Source: Bordetella petrii
GTDB lineage: Bacteria > Pseudomonadota > Gammaproteobacteria > Burkholderiales > Burkholderiaceae_B
NCBI RefSeq assembly: GCF_017356245.1
Contig: NZ_JAFMZZ010000001.1
Location: 1,266,787-1,330,786, forward strand
Length of the DNA: 64,000 bases
Direction: 5' to 3'
Both the position numbers and the translations under genes were made by a program. Shown one piece after another: positions 33,904-43,444 of the stretch. The notes under the pieces were generated by a model. It had not been told where the DNA came from. It did no database searches and saw only the letters and a list, made by a program, of their open reading frames with translations. Each line of letters opens with the position of its first letter. The stretch's first letter is position 1.

Positions 33904-35952
33904 TCACAGGTCCAGCTGCAAGGGCGGACCATCGGCCGCCGGGGCCGCGCAACAGATCAGGGCATGGCCTTCCGGCACCGTGCATTCCGGACGCCTGGGA
34001 TAAGCCACCGCGCCTTGCACGATACGCGTGCGGCAGGTGCCGCAGCTGCCGTTGCGGCAGCCGAACTCGGGCGACAGCCCGTGCTGTTCGGCCAGCTCCA
34101 GCAGCGAGCCGTCGCCCGGGTTCCATTGCGCCTGCCGGGCGGATCGCCGGAAAAATACCGGCGCCGGCTCGGCCGCAGGCTGCGGGGACGGGGCTTGCGG
34201 CTGCGCGCCGGGCTGGTCCTGCCGTACCAGCGACGATCTGCCGAATGCCTCCGCGTGAATCCGGCCGTCAGGTATGTTGAGCGCGCGCAGCGCGTCGTAC
34301 AGCGATTGCATGAAGGGGGCCGGCCCGCACAGGTAGAAGTCGTAGTCGTCCAGCGGCAGGTGCCTGCGCAGCACGTCGATGTCGATGCGGCCGGCTTCGT
34401 CGTAATCGCCGCCGGCCTGTGCGCCGGCCGGGTTGCTGAGCAGACGCACGACGCGGATCGCGCCGCCGCCTTGCGCCTGCAGCGACGCGATTTCCTCGGA
34501 AAAGGCGCGCTCGTGCAGGGTGCGCGCCGCATGGAACAGCCAGGTGGGCCGCACGCGCTGCTTGCGCCGGCCTTCATAAACAATGTGGCGCAGCATGGCC
34601 AGCATGGGCGTCACGCCGATTCCGGCTGCCAGCAGCACCGCCGGGCGCCCGGCGGCGGGTTCCAGGGTGAAGGCGCCGGCCGGGGCGCGGGCCTGGACGA
34701 TGTCGCCCACTTTCACATGGCCGTGCAGGTGCTGCGAGGCCGCGCCGTCGCGCTTGACGCTGATGCGGTAGCCCGGGTCGGACGGCGCCACCGACAGGGT
34801 GTAGGTGCGCACCACGGGCTTTGCGCGGCCGGGTATCGCCAGGCGGATGGGCAGGAACTGGCCGGCGCGGTGCGCGATGCGCCCGGCGCCGTCGGCCGGT
34901 TCCAGGTGGAACGACCGCACGGCGCTGCTTTCGTCGACAATGCGCGCCACGCGGAACGGGCGCCAGCGGTCGGCCAGGGTGGCGGCGCGCCGGCGGCCGG
35001 CGGCCTCGTCCCAGTTCCCGGTCAGCAGCGAGCTGGGCGAGGCGCCCGCATCGTCGCGCGCCCAGCGCAGCGGCAGGGCCCGCGCGCGGCGCACAATGGC
35101 GTCGGGAAAGAAGCGCCAGAGCCGTTCCGCGCCCTGGAACGCGGCGATGTCGGGAGAATCCACAATGACTTCGGCGCGGCCGCTCATCTGCAGCAGCTCG
35201 CCGCTGTCGAAATCGGCAAAGGTCACGCCGGCCCTGGGGTTGGCCATGAAGTTGCCCAGCGTGTTGAAGAACAGGTTGCCCGCGAAATCGGGAATGGTCA
35301 TGCCGCCGTCGCTGTCCAGGCGCACGAATCCCGGCCTGCCGCCGCGGTGCGAGACATCGACCTGGCGGCCCGCGCCGGGAAGGTCGGCATACGAGGCCAC
35401 GAAGAACGTGTCGGCACTGGCGATCAGCGCCCGGGCGCGCTCATCCAGGGCATCCAGCACCTGTGGCGGGATGTCTGTCTGCACGGCGGGATCGCGCGTG
35501 AAGGCGACGCTGCGCTGCTGGATATAGCGCGGGCAATTGCCGAAGCTGTGTTCCACATCGATGTGGGCGATCTGCCCCTTGGCGTGGCGCAGCACGCCGT
35601 TCATGCGGTTGCGCCGGCGCGTGGCCAGGTCGATGCCCAGCAGCCCGATGGCGCTGCCGTCTTCCAGGCCGGCATCGGCCGGGTCGGCGGCTTCGCGGGC
35701 CATGGCCACAGTCATGCGACGCGGATCGGGGCAGGCCAGGAAGCCGGGGCGGCCTGCGCGCAGCGTGGCCCACACGGCGCCATCCGGCGCCACGGCGCCG
35801 ATTGCCACGAAGGGCAGCTGCGCGAAAAATTCACGATGCTGGTCGGGCATATAGTCGCGCACGTAGCGGCGGCCGACGTCATCCATCTTGGCCAGCGCCC
35901 CCGCCTGCGATTGCAGGGCGAGTTCGCCGGCGTGCCAGGGCAGGGGCTGCAT
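33904..35952 (-). CDS. PNPOx-like / ferredoxin reductase / [2Fe-2S] ferredoxin fusion protein
   Basis: The 682-residue protein has three modules. Residues about 20-330 form a pyridoxamine-oxidase-like split-barrel region. Residues about 335-570 form a flavodoxin/ferredoxin-reductase module: FAD contact RTYTLSVAP and NAD-binding LLAAGIGVTPMLAML. The last 90 residues are a plant-type [2Fe-2S] ferredoxin (C-x4-C-x2-C in CRNGSCGTC, distal C in ICCA). It may pass electrons from NAD(P)H through flavin to the iron-sulphur domain. It ends upstream of the original rimO start and precedes the GST gene by position (4 bases), so the two probably share a transcript. Confidence 0.85.
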   Translation of the reverse strand: MQPLPWHAGELALQSQAGALAKMDDVGRRYVRDYMPDQHREFFAQLPFVAIGAVAPDGAVWATLRAGRPGFLACPDPRRMTVAMAREAADPADAGLEDGSAIGLLGIDLATRRRNRMNGVLRHAKGQIAHIDVEHSFGNCPRYIQQRSVAFTRDPAVQTDIPPQVLDALDERARALIASADTFFVASYADLPGAGRQVDVSHRGGRPGFVRLDSDGGMTIPDFAGNLFFNTLGNFMANPRAGVTFADFDSGELLQMSGRAEVIVDSPDIAAFQGAERLWRFFPDAIVRRARALPLRWARDDAGASPSSLLTGNWDEAAGRRRAATLADRWRPFRVARIVDESSAVRSFHLEPADGAGRIAHRAGQFLPIRLAIPGRAKPVVRTYTLSVAPSDPGYRISVKRDGAASQHLHGHVKVGDIVQARAPAGAFTLEPAAGRPAVLLAAGIGVTPMLAMLRHIVYEGRRKQRVRPTWLFHAARTLHERAFSEEIASLQAQGGGAIRVVRLLSNPAGAQAGGDYDEAGRIDIDVLRRHLPLDDYDFYLCGPAPFMQSLYDALRALNIPDGRIHAEAFGRSSLVRQDQPGAQPQAPSPQPAAEPAPVFFRRSARQAQWNPGDGSLLELAEQHGLSPEFGCRNGSCGTCRTRIVQGAVAYPRRPECTVPEGHALICCAAPAADGPPLQLDL

Positions 35953-35956
35953 GGCA

Positions 35957-36568
35957 TCAGGCCGCCAGGCCGACCGGGGTGCGCTGGAATTCCACGAACC
36001 CGGGCAGGGCCTCTACGCGAGCCAGCCATTGCCGCACGCGGGCGTAGTCCTGCAAGTCGACGAAACCTTCCGGCGCGCGCGCCGTGTAGCTGTACAGCGC
36101 CACGTCGGCAATGGTGGGCTGGCGGCCGGCGATCCACGGGCTGGCGGCCAGCGCATCGTCCATGCGCTTGAGCACCACATGGGCGCGGGCGATGGCCGCC
36201 TCGGCATCCAGGGGCGCGGCGAACACGGTCACCAGCCGCGCCGCGGCCGGCCCGAACGCGATGTCCCCGGCCGCCACCGAAAGCCAGCGCTGCACGGCCG
36301 CGGCCTGCGCGGGGGTTTCGGGCAGCCAGTCGGTCTTGCCGAATTTCTTGCTCAGGTACACCAGGATGGCGTTCGAGTCGGCCACGACGATATCGCCATC
36401 CACCAGCACCGGCACCTGGCCGAAGGCATTGAGCTTCAGGAAGTCGGGCTGTTTGTGGGCGCGCCTGGACAGGTCCACCTCGACCAGCTCGACGGGCTGG
36501 CCGATCAGCGACAGGAACAGGCGGGCGCGGTGCGAATGGCCCGAGAGCGGGTGATGGTAGAGCTTCAT
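35957..36568 (-). CDS. Glutathione S-transferase family protein
   Basis: The 203-residue protein has the N-terminal thioredoxin-like domain ([20 protein letters not shown]) with cis-Pro in [11 protein letters not shown] and the SNAI glutathione-binding motif in [10 protein letters not shown], then an all-helical domain ([14 protein letters not shown]). Catalytic Ser or Tyr assignment is uncertain. It lies 4 bases upstream of the flavo-ferredoxin fusion gene. Confidence 0.88.
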   Translation of the reverse strand: MKLYHHPLSGHSHRARLFLSLIGQPVELVEVDLSRRAHKQPDFLKLNAFGQVPVLVDGDIVVADSNAILVYLSKKFGKTDWLPETPAQAAAVQRWLSVAAGDIAFGPAAARLVTVFAAPLDAEAAIARAHVVLKRMDDALAASPWIAGRQPTIADVALYSYTARAPEGFVDLQDYARVRQWLARVEALPGFVEFQRTPVGLAA

Positions 36569-36727
36569 GGCGGCGTCCTATGGTTGCGGGTTTGACACGT
36601 AATGCCGTGCTGAAACAATCATAGGCAGGCTGACAGGCAAGAAAAACGGCCGGTTGCACAAGATATTATTCTTGTTTTTGCAACAATTGGCGCAGGCCAG
36701 CCGCGGGGCATGCCTGGCGGCGGGCCG

Positions 36728-37627
36728 TCAGTTGAGTGATTTGTCGGCGCGCAGGCGGTCGATCGCCAGGTCCAGGAAGGCGCGCACTTTCTGCATGGCG
36801 TGGCGGCCTTCGCGGTGGATGACGTGGATCGGCAGCGGCGGCGGCTCGTACTCGGCCAGCACCACGCGCAGCCTGCCGTCCCACAGCTCGCCCGCCACCT
36901 GGTAAGACAGTACGCGCGCCAGACCCAGCCCGGCGACGGCGGCGGAAATGGCCGAGTCGTTGGTCGAGGTGGCAAGCCGCGGTGCGATGCGCAGCGGCCT
37001 GGGCTCGCCCTGTTCCATGAAGCGCCATTCCGCCAGCGTGTTGACGCCGGTGGTCTGGATCAGGGTGTGCCGCTGCAGGTCGTCGGGGGTGCGGGGGGTG
37101 CCGTGCCGCTGCAAATAGGCGGGCGCGGCGCACACGACGCGCCGCACCCGGCCCACCAGAATGGCCTGCAGCGAAGAGCTGGGCAGTTCGCCGATCCGGA
37201 TGCCCACATCCACCCCTTCGTCGATGAAATTGATATTGCGGTCGACCAGCACACAGTGGACGTCGACTTCGGGATAGCGCTGCAGGTACTCCACCACGAT
37301 CGGCGTGACGTGGCGCGCGCCGAACAGCACGGGCGCGGTGACCACCAGGCTGCCGCGCGGCGCGGCATGCGTGCCGGCGGCCGCCAGGTCGGCCTCTTCG
37401 ATTTCGCCCAGGATGCGCTTGCAGTTCTCGAAATAGGCGGTGCCCGTGTCGGTGGGCCGCACCACCCGCGTTGTGCGCGTCAGCAGGCGCACGCCCAGAT
37501 GGGCCTCGAGCTCGGTGACGACGCGACTGACCACCGACAGCGAAACGTCGAGCTTGCGCGCCGCGGCCGTAAAGCCGCCGCTCTCGACCACGGCGACGAA
37601 GGTCTTCATGGCGTGCAGCCGATCCAC
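36728..37627 (-). CDS. LysR-type transcriptional regulator
   Basis: The 299-residue LysR regulator has an N-terminal HTH (SGGFTAAARKLDVSLSVVSR) and a periplasmic-binding-like effector domain. It belongs to the DsdC/PecT-like general group. It is on the same strand as, and 159 bases upstream of, the GST gene, so it may control that small operon; no operator is obvious. Confidence 0.87.
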   Translation of the reverse strand: MDRLHAMKTFVAVVESGGFTAAARKLDVSLSVVSRVVTELEAHLGVRLLTRTTRVVRPTDTGTAYFENCKRILGEIEEADLAAAGTHAAPRGSLVVTAPVLFGARHVTPIVVEYLQRYPEVDVHCVLVDRNINFIDEGVDVGIRIGELPSSSLQAILVGRVRRVVCAAPAYLQRHGTPRTPDDLQRHTLIQTTGVNTLAEWRFMEQGEPRPLRIAPRLATSTNDSAISAAVAGLGLARVLSYQVAGELWDGRLRVVLAEYEPPPLPIHVIHREGRHAMQKVRAFLDLAIDRLRADKSLN

Positions 37628-37703
37628 GCGCGCGCTCCGGATGGTTGGGGGTGCCGGCAGTATATCCAGGCCGCCCGGCGGACGGGCCGGGCGGCGCGGC
37701 AGG

Positions 37704-38330
37704 CTAGGGCCCGCCGCGCCGGTACAGCGCCAGGGTGGCGGCCATGCCGATCAGCGCGCCGCCGCACAGGCGGTTCAGCCAGCGCAGGCCGCCGCGGTTC
37801 AGCGCCTGCATCATGCGGGCGCCCAGCAGCGCGTAGGCCAGCATGGCGGCCAGGTTCAGCACCGCCAGCACGGCGGCCAGCGCCAGGTATTGCGGCAGCA
37901 GGGGCGCGCGCGGCGCGATGAACTGCGGCAGGAAGGCCGACATGAACAGCAGCGCCTTGGGATTGGTGATGGCCACCACGAAGCTGCGCAGGAACAGGGC
38001 GCGCACGCCCGGCGCGGCGGCCTCGCCGCGCGGCAGGGGCATGGCCGCGTCGGTGCGCAGCAGGCGCCAGCCCAGGTAGGCCAGGTAGGCGGCGCCGGCC
38101 CACTTCAGCGCCTGGAAGGCCACTTCCGAGGCGGCCAGCAGCACGCCCAGCCCCGAGGCCACCACGGCCACCAGGATCATGTCGGCCATGACCGCGCCCG
38201 CCATGCCCCAGCCGGCTGCGCGCACGCCATGGCGCGAACCGTTGCTCATGGCCAGCAGCACGGTGGGACCCGGCGTGGCGATGGTAATGCCCGAGGCCAG
38301 GGCGAACAGCAGCAGGGTGGCGAGCGTCAT
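37704..38330 (-). CDS. LysE/RhtB family amino-acid exporter
   Basis: The 208-residue inner-membrane protein has six hydrophobic segments and the RhtB signature GITIATPGPTVLLAMSNGSR near the N-terminus, plus ITNPKALLFMSAFLPQF. The ATG at 38330 is preferred to a TTG 9 bases upstream. The substrate is probably an amino acid or derivative, unknown which. It is next to the LysR gene (76 bases). Confidence 0.87.
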   Translation of the reverse strand: MTLATLLLFALASGITIATPGPTVLLAMSNGSRHGVRAAGWGMAGAVMADMILVAVVASGLGVLLAASEVAFQALKWAGAAYLAYLGWRLLRTDAAMPLPRGEAAAPGVRALFLRSFVVAITNPKALLFMSAFLPQFIAPRAPLLPQYLALAAVLAVLNLAAMLAYALLGARMMQALNRGGLRWLNRLCGGALIGMAATLALYRRGGP

Positions 38331-38450
38331 GGCAGGCAAGGCGGCAAAAAGAAGGGGGAAGGGGCGGCGCGCAACGCCAGTGTGGGCCGCCGCGGCGGAT
38401 TCGTCCAGTCAGCGGCTACCATAGCGGGGTTGCATTGTTGTGTACTGCCC

Positions 38451-39809
38451 ATGCCCCCGCCTTCTGTTCCCCCGGGCCCTGCCGCCGCCCCTTCGTCCCG
38501 GCCGGCGCTGTCGGCCGTGCTGCTGGCCGCCGCCGGCGCGCTGCGCGCCGTGGGCGACGGCCGTTCGCTGACCGACGCCCTGGCCGGTGTGCCGCCGGCG
38601 CTGCGCCCCGCGGCGCAGGCGGTGTCGTTCCATGCCATGCGCCAGCTGGGCTGGGCCGCCGCCATCGGGCGCGGCCTGGTGCTGCGCTCGCCCGGGCCGC
38701 TGTTCGACGCGCTGCTGCAGGCGTCGCTGTCGCTGCTGCGCGCGCCGCAGGGCCAGGACGCGCCCGCCGTGCCCGGCATGCCGGTCTATGCGCCGCACAC
38801 CGTGGTCAACCAGGCGGTGACGGCCGCCGCCGGCCAGCGCGGCCTGGCCGCCTACAAGGGCCTGCTCAACGCCAGCCTGCGCCGTTTCCTGCGCGAGCGC
38901 GCCGAACTCGAGGCGGCCGTGGCCGGCCAGCCCGAAGTGCGCTGGAACCATCCCGCCTGGTGGGTCGATCAGCTCAGCGCCGCGTATCCCGACCAATGGC
39001 AGGCCATTTTGGCCGCCGCCAACGTGCCGGCGCCCCTGACCCTGCGCGTCAACACCCGGCGCGCCAGCCGCGAGCAGGCGCGCCAGGCTTTCCAGGCGGC
39101 CGGCATCGCCGCCGAGCCGGTGGGCGCGGCCGGCCTGGTGCTGGCCGAGGCCCGTCCGGTGGCGCAGCTGCCCGGTTTTACCGAGGGCTGGTGGTCGGTG
39201 CAGGACGCCGCCGCGCAGCTGGCGGCGCCGCTGCTGGCGCCGCGCGACGGGCAGCGCGTGCTGGACGCCTGCGCCGCGCCGGGCGGCAAGACCGCCCACC
39301 TGCTCGAACTGGCTGACCTGGACCTGCTGGCGCTGGACGCCGATGCCGGGCGCCTGCAGCGCGTGGAACAGAACCTCGACCGCCTGGGGCTGCGCTCGGA
39401 TCGCGTGGCCCTGGCCGCCGCCGATGCCGCCGACCTGGACGCCTGGTGGGACGGCCGGCCATTCGATGCGGTGCTGGCCGACGTGCCCTGCACGGCGTCG
39501 GGCATCGTGCGCCGCCACCCGGACATCCGCTGGCTGCGTCGCGCGCCCGATGTGGCCCGCACGGCCGCGCTGCAGGCCCGCATCGCCGATGCGCTGTGGC
39601 GCACCGTGGCGCCGGGCGGGCGGCTGCTGTATGTCACCTGCTCGGTATTCCCGGCCGAAGGGGCGCGGCAGGCCGAGGCTTTCGCGCGGCGCCATCCCGA
39701 CGCCCAGCGCCTGGATGCGCCCGGCCAGCTGCTGCCTGTTGCCATCGGCGCAACACCGCAGGCCCAGCACGACGGCTTTTTCTATGCGTTGTTTGCCAAG
39801 CAGTCATGA
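38451..39809 (+). CDS. rsmB: 16S rRNA m5C967 methyltransferase RsmB
   Basis: The 452-residue protein has the NusB-like N-terminal domain and the RsmB/NOP2 catalytic domain: SAM-binding DACAAPGGKT, motif DVPCTASGIVRRHPDIRW with the catalytic Cys and VTCSVFP with the second Cys. The start is ATG 38451. It leads the rsmB-DUF4390-ntrY-ntrX-trkA-trkH run. Confidence 0.93.
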   Translation: MPPPSVPPGPAAAPSSRPALSAVLLAAAGALRAVGDGRSLTDALAGVPPALRPAAQAVSFHAMRQLGWAAAIGRGLVLRSPGPLFDALLQASLSLLRAPQGQDAPAVPGMPVYAPHTVVNQAVTAAAGQRGLAAYKGLLNASLRRFLRERAELEAAVAGQPEVRWNHPAWWVDQLSAAYPDQWQAILAAANVPAPLTLRVNTRRASREQARQAFQAAGIAAEPVGAAGLVLAEARPVAQLPGFTEGWWSVQDAAAQLAAPLLAPRDGQRVLDACAAPGGKTAHLLELADLDLLALDADAGRLQRVEQNLDRLGLRSDRVALAAADAADLDAWWDGRPFDAVLADVPCTASGIVRRHPDIRWLRRAPDVARTAALQARIADALWRTVAPGGRLLYVTCSVFPAEGARQAEAFARRHPDAQRLDAPGQLLPVAIGATPQAQHDGFFYALFAKQS

Positions 39810-39846
39810 ATCGCCAAGAATAGCTATTGGTGCCGCCGGGTTACGA

Positions 39847-40434
39847 ATGTCGATGATTTCTCGCCTATGTAGTGCGCTATTGCTGGCATTTCTGCTGCTT
39901 CCCCTGGGGGCGGGCGGGCAGGCGCGCGCCGACGAACCGCGCTTCACGCGCATCGAGCCCGTCATCCGCGACGGCAAGCTGGAAATCGACGCCGAAGTCG
40001 ATTTGCAGCTCAACGACCAGCTGCGCGACGCGGCCGAGCGCGGGCTGCCGCTGTATTTCACGGCCGATCTCGTCATCAGCCGGTCGCGCTGGTGGTGGTT
40101 CGACGACACCGTGGTGGACACCACCCTGACCTGGCGCGTGATCTACAACGCCCTGACCCGCCAGTGGCGGGCCGGCGCCGGCGAACTCAGCCTGCCGGTG
40201 GCCTCGCTGGACCAGGCCATGGACATCGTGCGCCACATCCGCGGCTGGCAGCTGATCGATGTTTCCGAGCTGGACTACGGCGTGTCTTATAGCGGCCAGC
40301 TGCGCCTGCGGCTCGATACCTCGCAGCTGGCGCGGCCGTTCCAGGTCAATGCGCTCAACAGCAGTTCGTGGTCGCTGGCCACGCCCTGGACCGACTTCTC
40401 GTTCTCGCTGGCCGAGCCCCAGGACCCGTCATGA
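39847..40434 (+). CDS. DUF4390 family secreted protein
   Basis: The 195-residue protein has a signal peptide (cleavage near ARADE, about residue 28) and a beta-rich domain of the DUF4390 family found upstream of ntrY in betaproteobacteria. The function is unknown; location suggests a periplasmic link to the NtrY sensor. Its TGA overlaps the ntrY ATG by 4 bases. Confidence 0.88.
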   Translation: MSMISRLCSALLLAFLLLPLGAGGQARADEPRFTRIEPVIRDGKLEIDAEVDLQLNDQLRDAAERGLPLYFTADLVISRSRWWWFDDTVVDTTLTWRVIYNALTRQWRAGAGELSLPVASLDQAMDIVRHIRGWQLIDVSELDYGVSYSGQLRLRLDTSQLARPFQVNALNSSSWSLATPWTDFSFSLAEPQDPS

Positions 40435-42737
40435 GAATCCTGCTGCGCGTTGCGCTGATCATCGGCGCGATCAGCGGACTGGCCTTGCTGGGCCTGCTGG
40501 CCTGGTCCACCGGCAACGCCTCGCGCTTCGCCCGCTACTACGACACGCTGCTGGTTCTGAACGGCATATTCGCGCTGGCGCTGTTCGTGTGGGTGGTGGC
40601 CCTGACCACCCGGCTGATGCGGCAGATCCGCCGGCGCCAGTTCGGCGCCCGCCTGACGGCCCGTTTCGCGCTGGCGTTCGCCCTGATTGGGGTGGTGCCC
40701 GGGGCGCTGATCTACACCGTGTCGGTGCAGTTCATGTCGCGTTCGATCGAATCCTGGTTCAACGTGCGGGTCGACAGCGCCCTCGAATCCGGCCTGAACC
40801 TGGGCCGCGCGGCGCTGGATTCGCTGCTGGCCGACATGGACGCCAAGGCGCGCGCCATGGCGGCCGAGCTTAACAACACCGCCGATCGCGACATTCCGCT
40901 GGCGCTGACGCGCCTGCGCGAATCCAGCGGTGTGCAGGACGTCATGGTGTTTACCGGCAGCGGCCGCCTGGTGGCGTTTTCCACCGACCAGTATGGCCAG
41001 CTGCTGCCCGAGATGCCGCCCGCCACGGTGCTGAACCAGCTGCGCCTGGGCCGCGGCTATTCGGCCGCCGAGGCCGACGATGCCGGCGTGGCGGGCAGCA
41101 AAGACCGCCTGCTGCTGCGCGTGGTCATCCCGCTGAACTCGCCGGCCCGCTTCGACAGCCTGACCTCGCTGCAGTCCGAGCCGCGCTGGCTGCAGCTGCT
41201 GCAGCCGGTGCCGGAACCGATCGCCGACAACGCCAACCGCGTGCAGCAGGGGTTCCGCGACTACCAGGAACTGGCCCTGTCGCGGCTGGGCCTGCGCAAG
41301 CTGTACGGCATCACCCTGACGCTGTCGCTGCTGCTGGCGGTGTTCGCCGCCATTGCGGTGGCCCTGTCGCTGTCCAAGCGCCTGGTGCGGCCCCTGCTGC
41401 GGCTGGCGGCGGGCACGCAGGCGGTGGGCGTGGGCGATTACCGGCCGCTGCCCGAACCGCCCGAGCGCGACGAAGTGGGGCAGCTGACGCGTTCGTTCAA
41501 CGCCATGACGCGCCAGCTCGACGAGGCGCGCCACATGGTGGAAAGCAACCGCCGGCAGCTCGAGCGTTCCAACGTGTACCTGGAAAGCGTGCTGTCGAAC
41601 CTGTCGTCGGGGGTGCTGGTGTTCGACGAAGGCTTCCGGGTCACCACGGTCAACCAGGGCGCGCAGTCCATTTTGCAGGCCGATCTGCGTTCGGTCATCG
41701 GGCGGCCGCTGGAAACCGTGGACGGCATGCTCGAATTCATCCAGATCGTGCGCCAGGCCTTTGCGCAGCATGCGGCGGTGGGCTCGGAACGGCTGCACTG
41801 GCAGCAGCAGTTCGAGATCACGCTGGCGCCGGCGGCCGATTCCGGCGAAGCCCCGCAGCCCCTGACGCTGCTGGCGCGCGGCACGCATTTGCGGGTAGAT
41901 GGCCGCGGCAACGGCTACCTGGTGGTGTTCGACGACATTACCGAAGTCATCTCGGCCAACCGCACCGTGGCCTGGGGCGAGGTGGCGCGCCGGCTGGCGC
42001 ACGAAATCAAGAATCCGCTCACGCCCATCCAGCTGTCGGCCGAGCGCCTGGCCATGAAGCTGGCCGACCGCCTGCAGCCGGCCGACCGGCAGATGCTCGA
42101 GCGTTCCACCAACACCATCGTCAACCAGGTGGGGTCGCTGAAGCAGATGGTGGACGATTTCCGCGAATATGCCCGCACGCCGCCGGCCGTGATGCAGTCG
42201 ATCGATTTCAACGCCCTGGTGGCCGACGTGCTGTCGCTGTACGGCTGGGAGCCGGGCGAAAAGACCGCCACGCGCCACGGCGCGCCGGCCCTGAACCTGG
42301 ATGTCGAGCTCGAGCCCGGCCTGCCCAATATCGAAGGCGACCCTACCCAGCTGCGGCAGGTCATCCACAATCTGCTGTCGAACGCCCGCGATGCCATCGC
42401 CGAGCAGGGCGACCAGGGGCGCGTGCGCGTGGCCACGCAGCTGATGGGCGAAGGCGCGCAGCCCGCGGTGCGTTTCACCGTGGCCGACAGCGGGCAGGGG
42501 TTTTCACCGAAGGTCATGCAGCGGGCTTTCGAGCCGTATGTCACCACCAAGGCCCACGGGACTGGGTTAGGATTGGCAATTGTGCGCAAAATCATCGAAG
42601 AACATGGCGGCAAGATCGATCTTGCCAACCGCAAAGAGGGCGGGGCGCGGGTTTCGATACTGCTGACCCGCCTGGCGTCCAGGCTTGTCGCTATGGACGC
42701 GACCGCGCAAGAAAAGGATAATGCGGCTACGCAATAG
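40431..42737 (+). CDS. ntrY: Sensor histidine kinase NtrY
   Basis: The 768-residue membrane kinase has several N-terminal membrane helices (about residues 5-95), a periplasmic-type sensor region, another helix near residue 295, HAMP (about 325-375), PAS (about 385-500), the His phosphorylation site in RRLAHEIKNPLTPIQLSAER and an HATPase domain with N (NLLSNARDAI), G1 (DSGQGF) and G2 (GTGLGLAIV) boxes. It pairs with NtrX for nitrogen and redox-related control. Confidence 0.93.
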   Translation: MRILLRVALIIGAISGLALLGLLAWSTGNASRFARYYDTLLVLNGIFALALFVWVVALTTRLMRQIRRRQFGARLTARFALAFALIGVVPGALIYTVSVQFMSRSIESWFNVRVDSALESGLNLGRAALDSLLADMDAKARAMAAELNNTADRDIPLALTRLRESSGVQDVMVFTGSGRLVAFSTDQYGQLLPEMPPATVLNQLRLGRGYSAAEADDAGVAGSKDRLLLRVVIPLNSPARFDSLTSLQSEPRWLQLLQPVPEPIADNANRVQQGFRDYQELALSRLGLRKLYGITLTLSLLLAVFAAIAVALSLSKRLVRPLLRLAAGTQAVGVGDYRPLPEPPERDEVGQLTRSFNAMTRQLDEARHMVESNRRQLERSNVYLESVLSNLSSGVLVFDEGFRVTTVNQGAQSILQADLRSVIGRPLETVDGMLEFIQIVRQAFAQHAAVGSERLHWQQQFEITLAPAADSGEAPQPLTLLARGTHLRVDGRGNGYLVVFDDITEVISANRTVAWGEVARRLAHEIKNPLTPIQLSAERLAMKLADRLQPADRQMLERSTNTIVNQVGSLKQMVDDFREYARTPPAVMQSIDFNALVADVLSLYGWEPGEKTATRHGAPALNLDVELEPGLPNIEGDPTQLRQVIHNLLSNARDAIAEQGDQGRVRVATQLMGEGAQPAVRFTVADSGQGFSPKVMQRAFEPYVTTKAHGTGLGLAIVRKIIEEHGGKIDLANRKEGGARVSILLTRLASRLVAMDATAQEKDNAATQ

Positions 42738-42748
42738 GTGGATGGTTT

Positions 42749-43444
42749 ATGGCCAGAATTCTGGTGGTTGACGACGAAGTCGGCATTCGCGAACTTTTGT
42801 CAGAGATCCTTTACGACGAAGGGCACACGGTCGAACTGGCCGAAAACGCGGCAGAGGCGCGTGCGGCGCGCCTGCGCACGCGCCCCGATCTGGTTCTGCT
42901 CGACATCTGGATGCCCGACACCGATGGGGTCAGCCTGCTGAAAGAATGGGGTTCGCAGGGCCTGCTCGACATGCCCGTCATCATGATGAGCGGCCACGCC
43001 ACCATCGACACCGCGGTCGAGGCCACGCGCATCGGCGCCATGGATTTCCTCGAAAAGCCCATCACGCTGCAGCGCCTGCTCAAAACCATCGCCGCCGGCC
43101 TGGCGCGCGGTCGCGCGCCGCATCCGGCGCCTGCCGCCGCGCCGCTGGTCCCGGCCGCGCCGGTGGTGCCGCTCGAAGACGAGCTCGACCCGCCCGCCGC
43201 GCTGGCCGCCATGCCGGCCACCGAGGCCGCGCCGCTGGCCAACGGCAGGCTGGGCTCCATCGCCCTCGACCAGCCCCTGCGTGAAGCGCGCGACGAATTC
43301 GAGCGTATTTATTTCGAATACCACCTGGCGCGCGAAAACCACAGCATGACGCGCGTCTCCGAGCGCACCGGGCTCGAACGCACCCACCTGTACCGCAAGC
43401 TGAAGCAGCTGGGCATCGAATCCGCGCGCAAGCGAGGCACATGA
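42749..43444 (+). CDS. ntrX: NtrX-type response regulator lacking the AAA+ domain
   Basis: The 231-residue protein has an N-terminal receiver (phospho-Asp in VLLDIWMPD, about residue 52; K in FLEKPI), a Pro/Ala-rich linker (about 125-175) and a Fis-type C-terminal HTH (NHSMTRVSERTGLERTHLYR). The sigma-54-interacting AAA+ ATPase domain of alphaproteobacterial NtrX is absent, as in many betaproteobacteria. It therefore cannot activate sigma-54 promoters in the normal way and probably acts as a simple DNA-binding repressor/activator. It overlaps trkA by 4 bases. Confidence 0.9.
   Translation: MARILVVDDEVGIRELLSEILYDEGHTVELAENAAEARAARLRTRPDLVLLDIWMPDTDGVSLLKEWGSQGLLDMPVIMMSGHATIDTAVEATRIGAMDFLEKPITLQRLLKTIAAGLARGRAPHPAPAAAPLVPAAPVVPLEDELDPPAALAAMPATEAAPLANGRLGSIALDQPLREARDEFERIYFEYHLARENHSMTRVSERTGLERTHLYRKLKQLGIESARKRGT

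Noticed and set aside
33786..34280. Rightward 164-codon frame starting near the old rimO promoter
   Set aside because: The translation is Ala/Arg/Pro-rich shadow of the ferredoxin end of the gene on the other strand.
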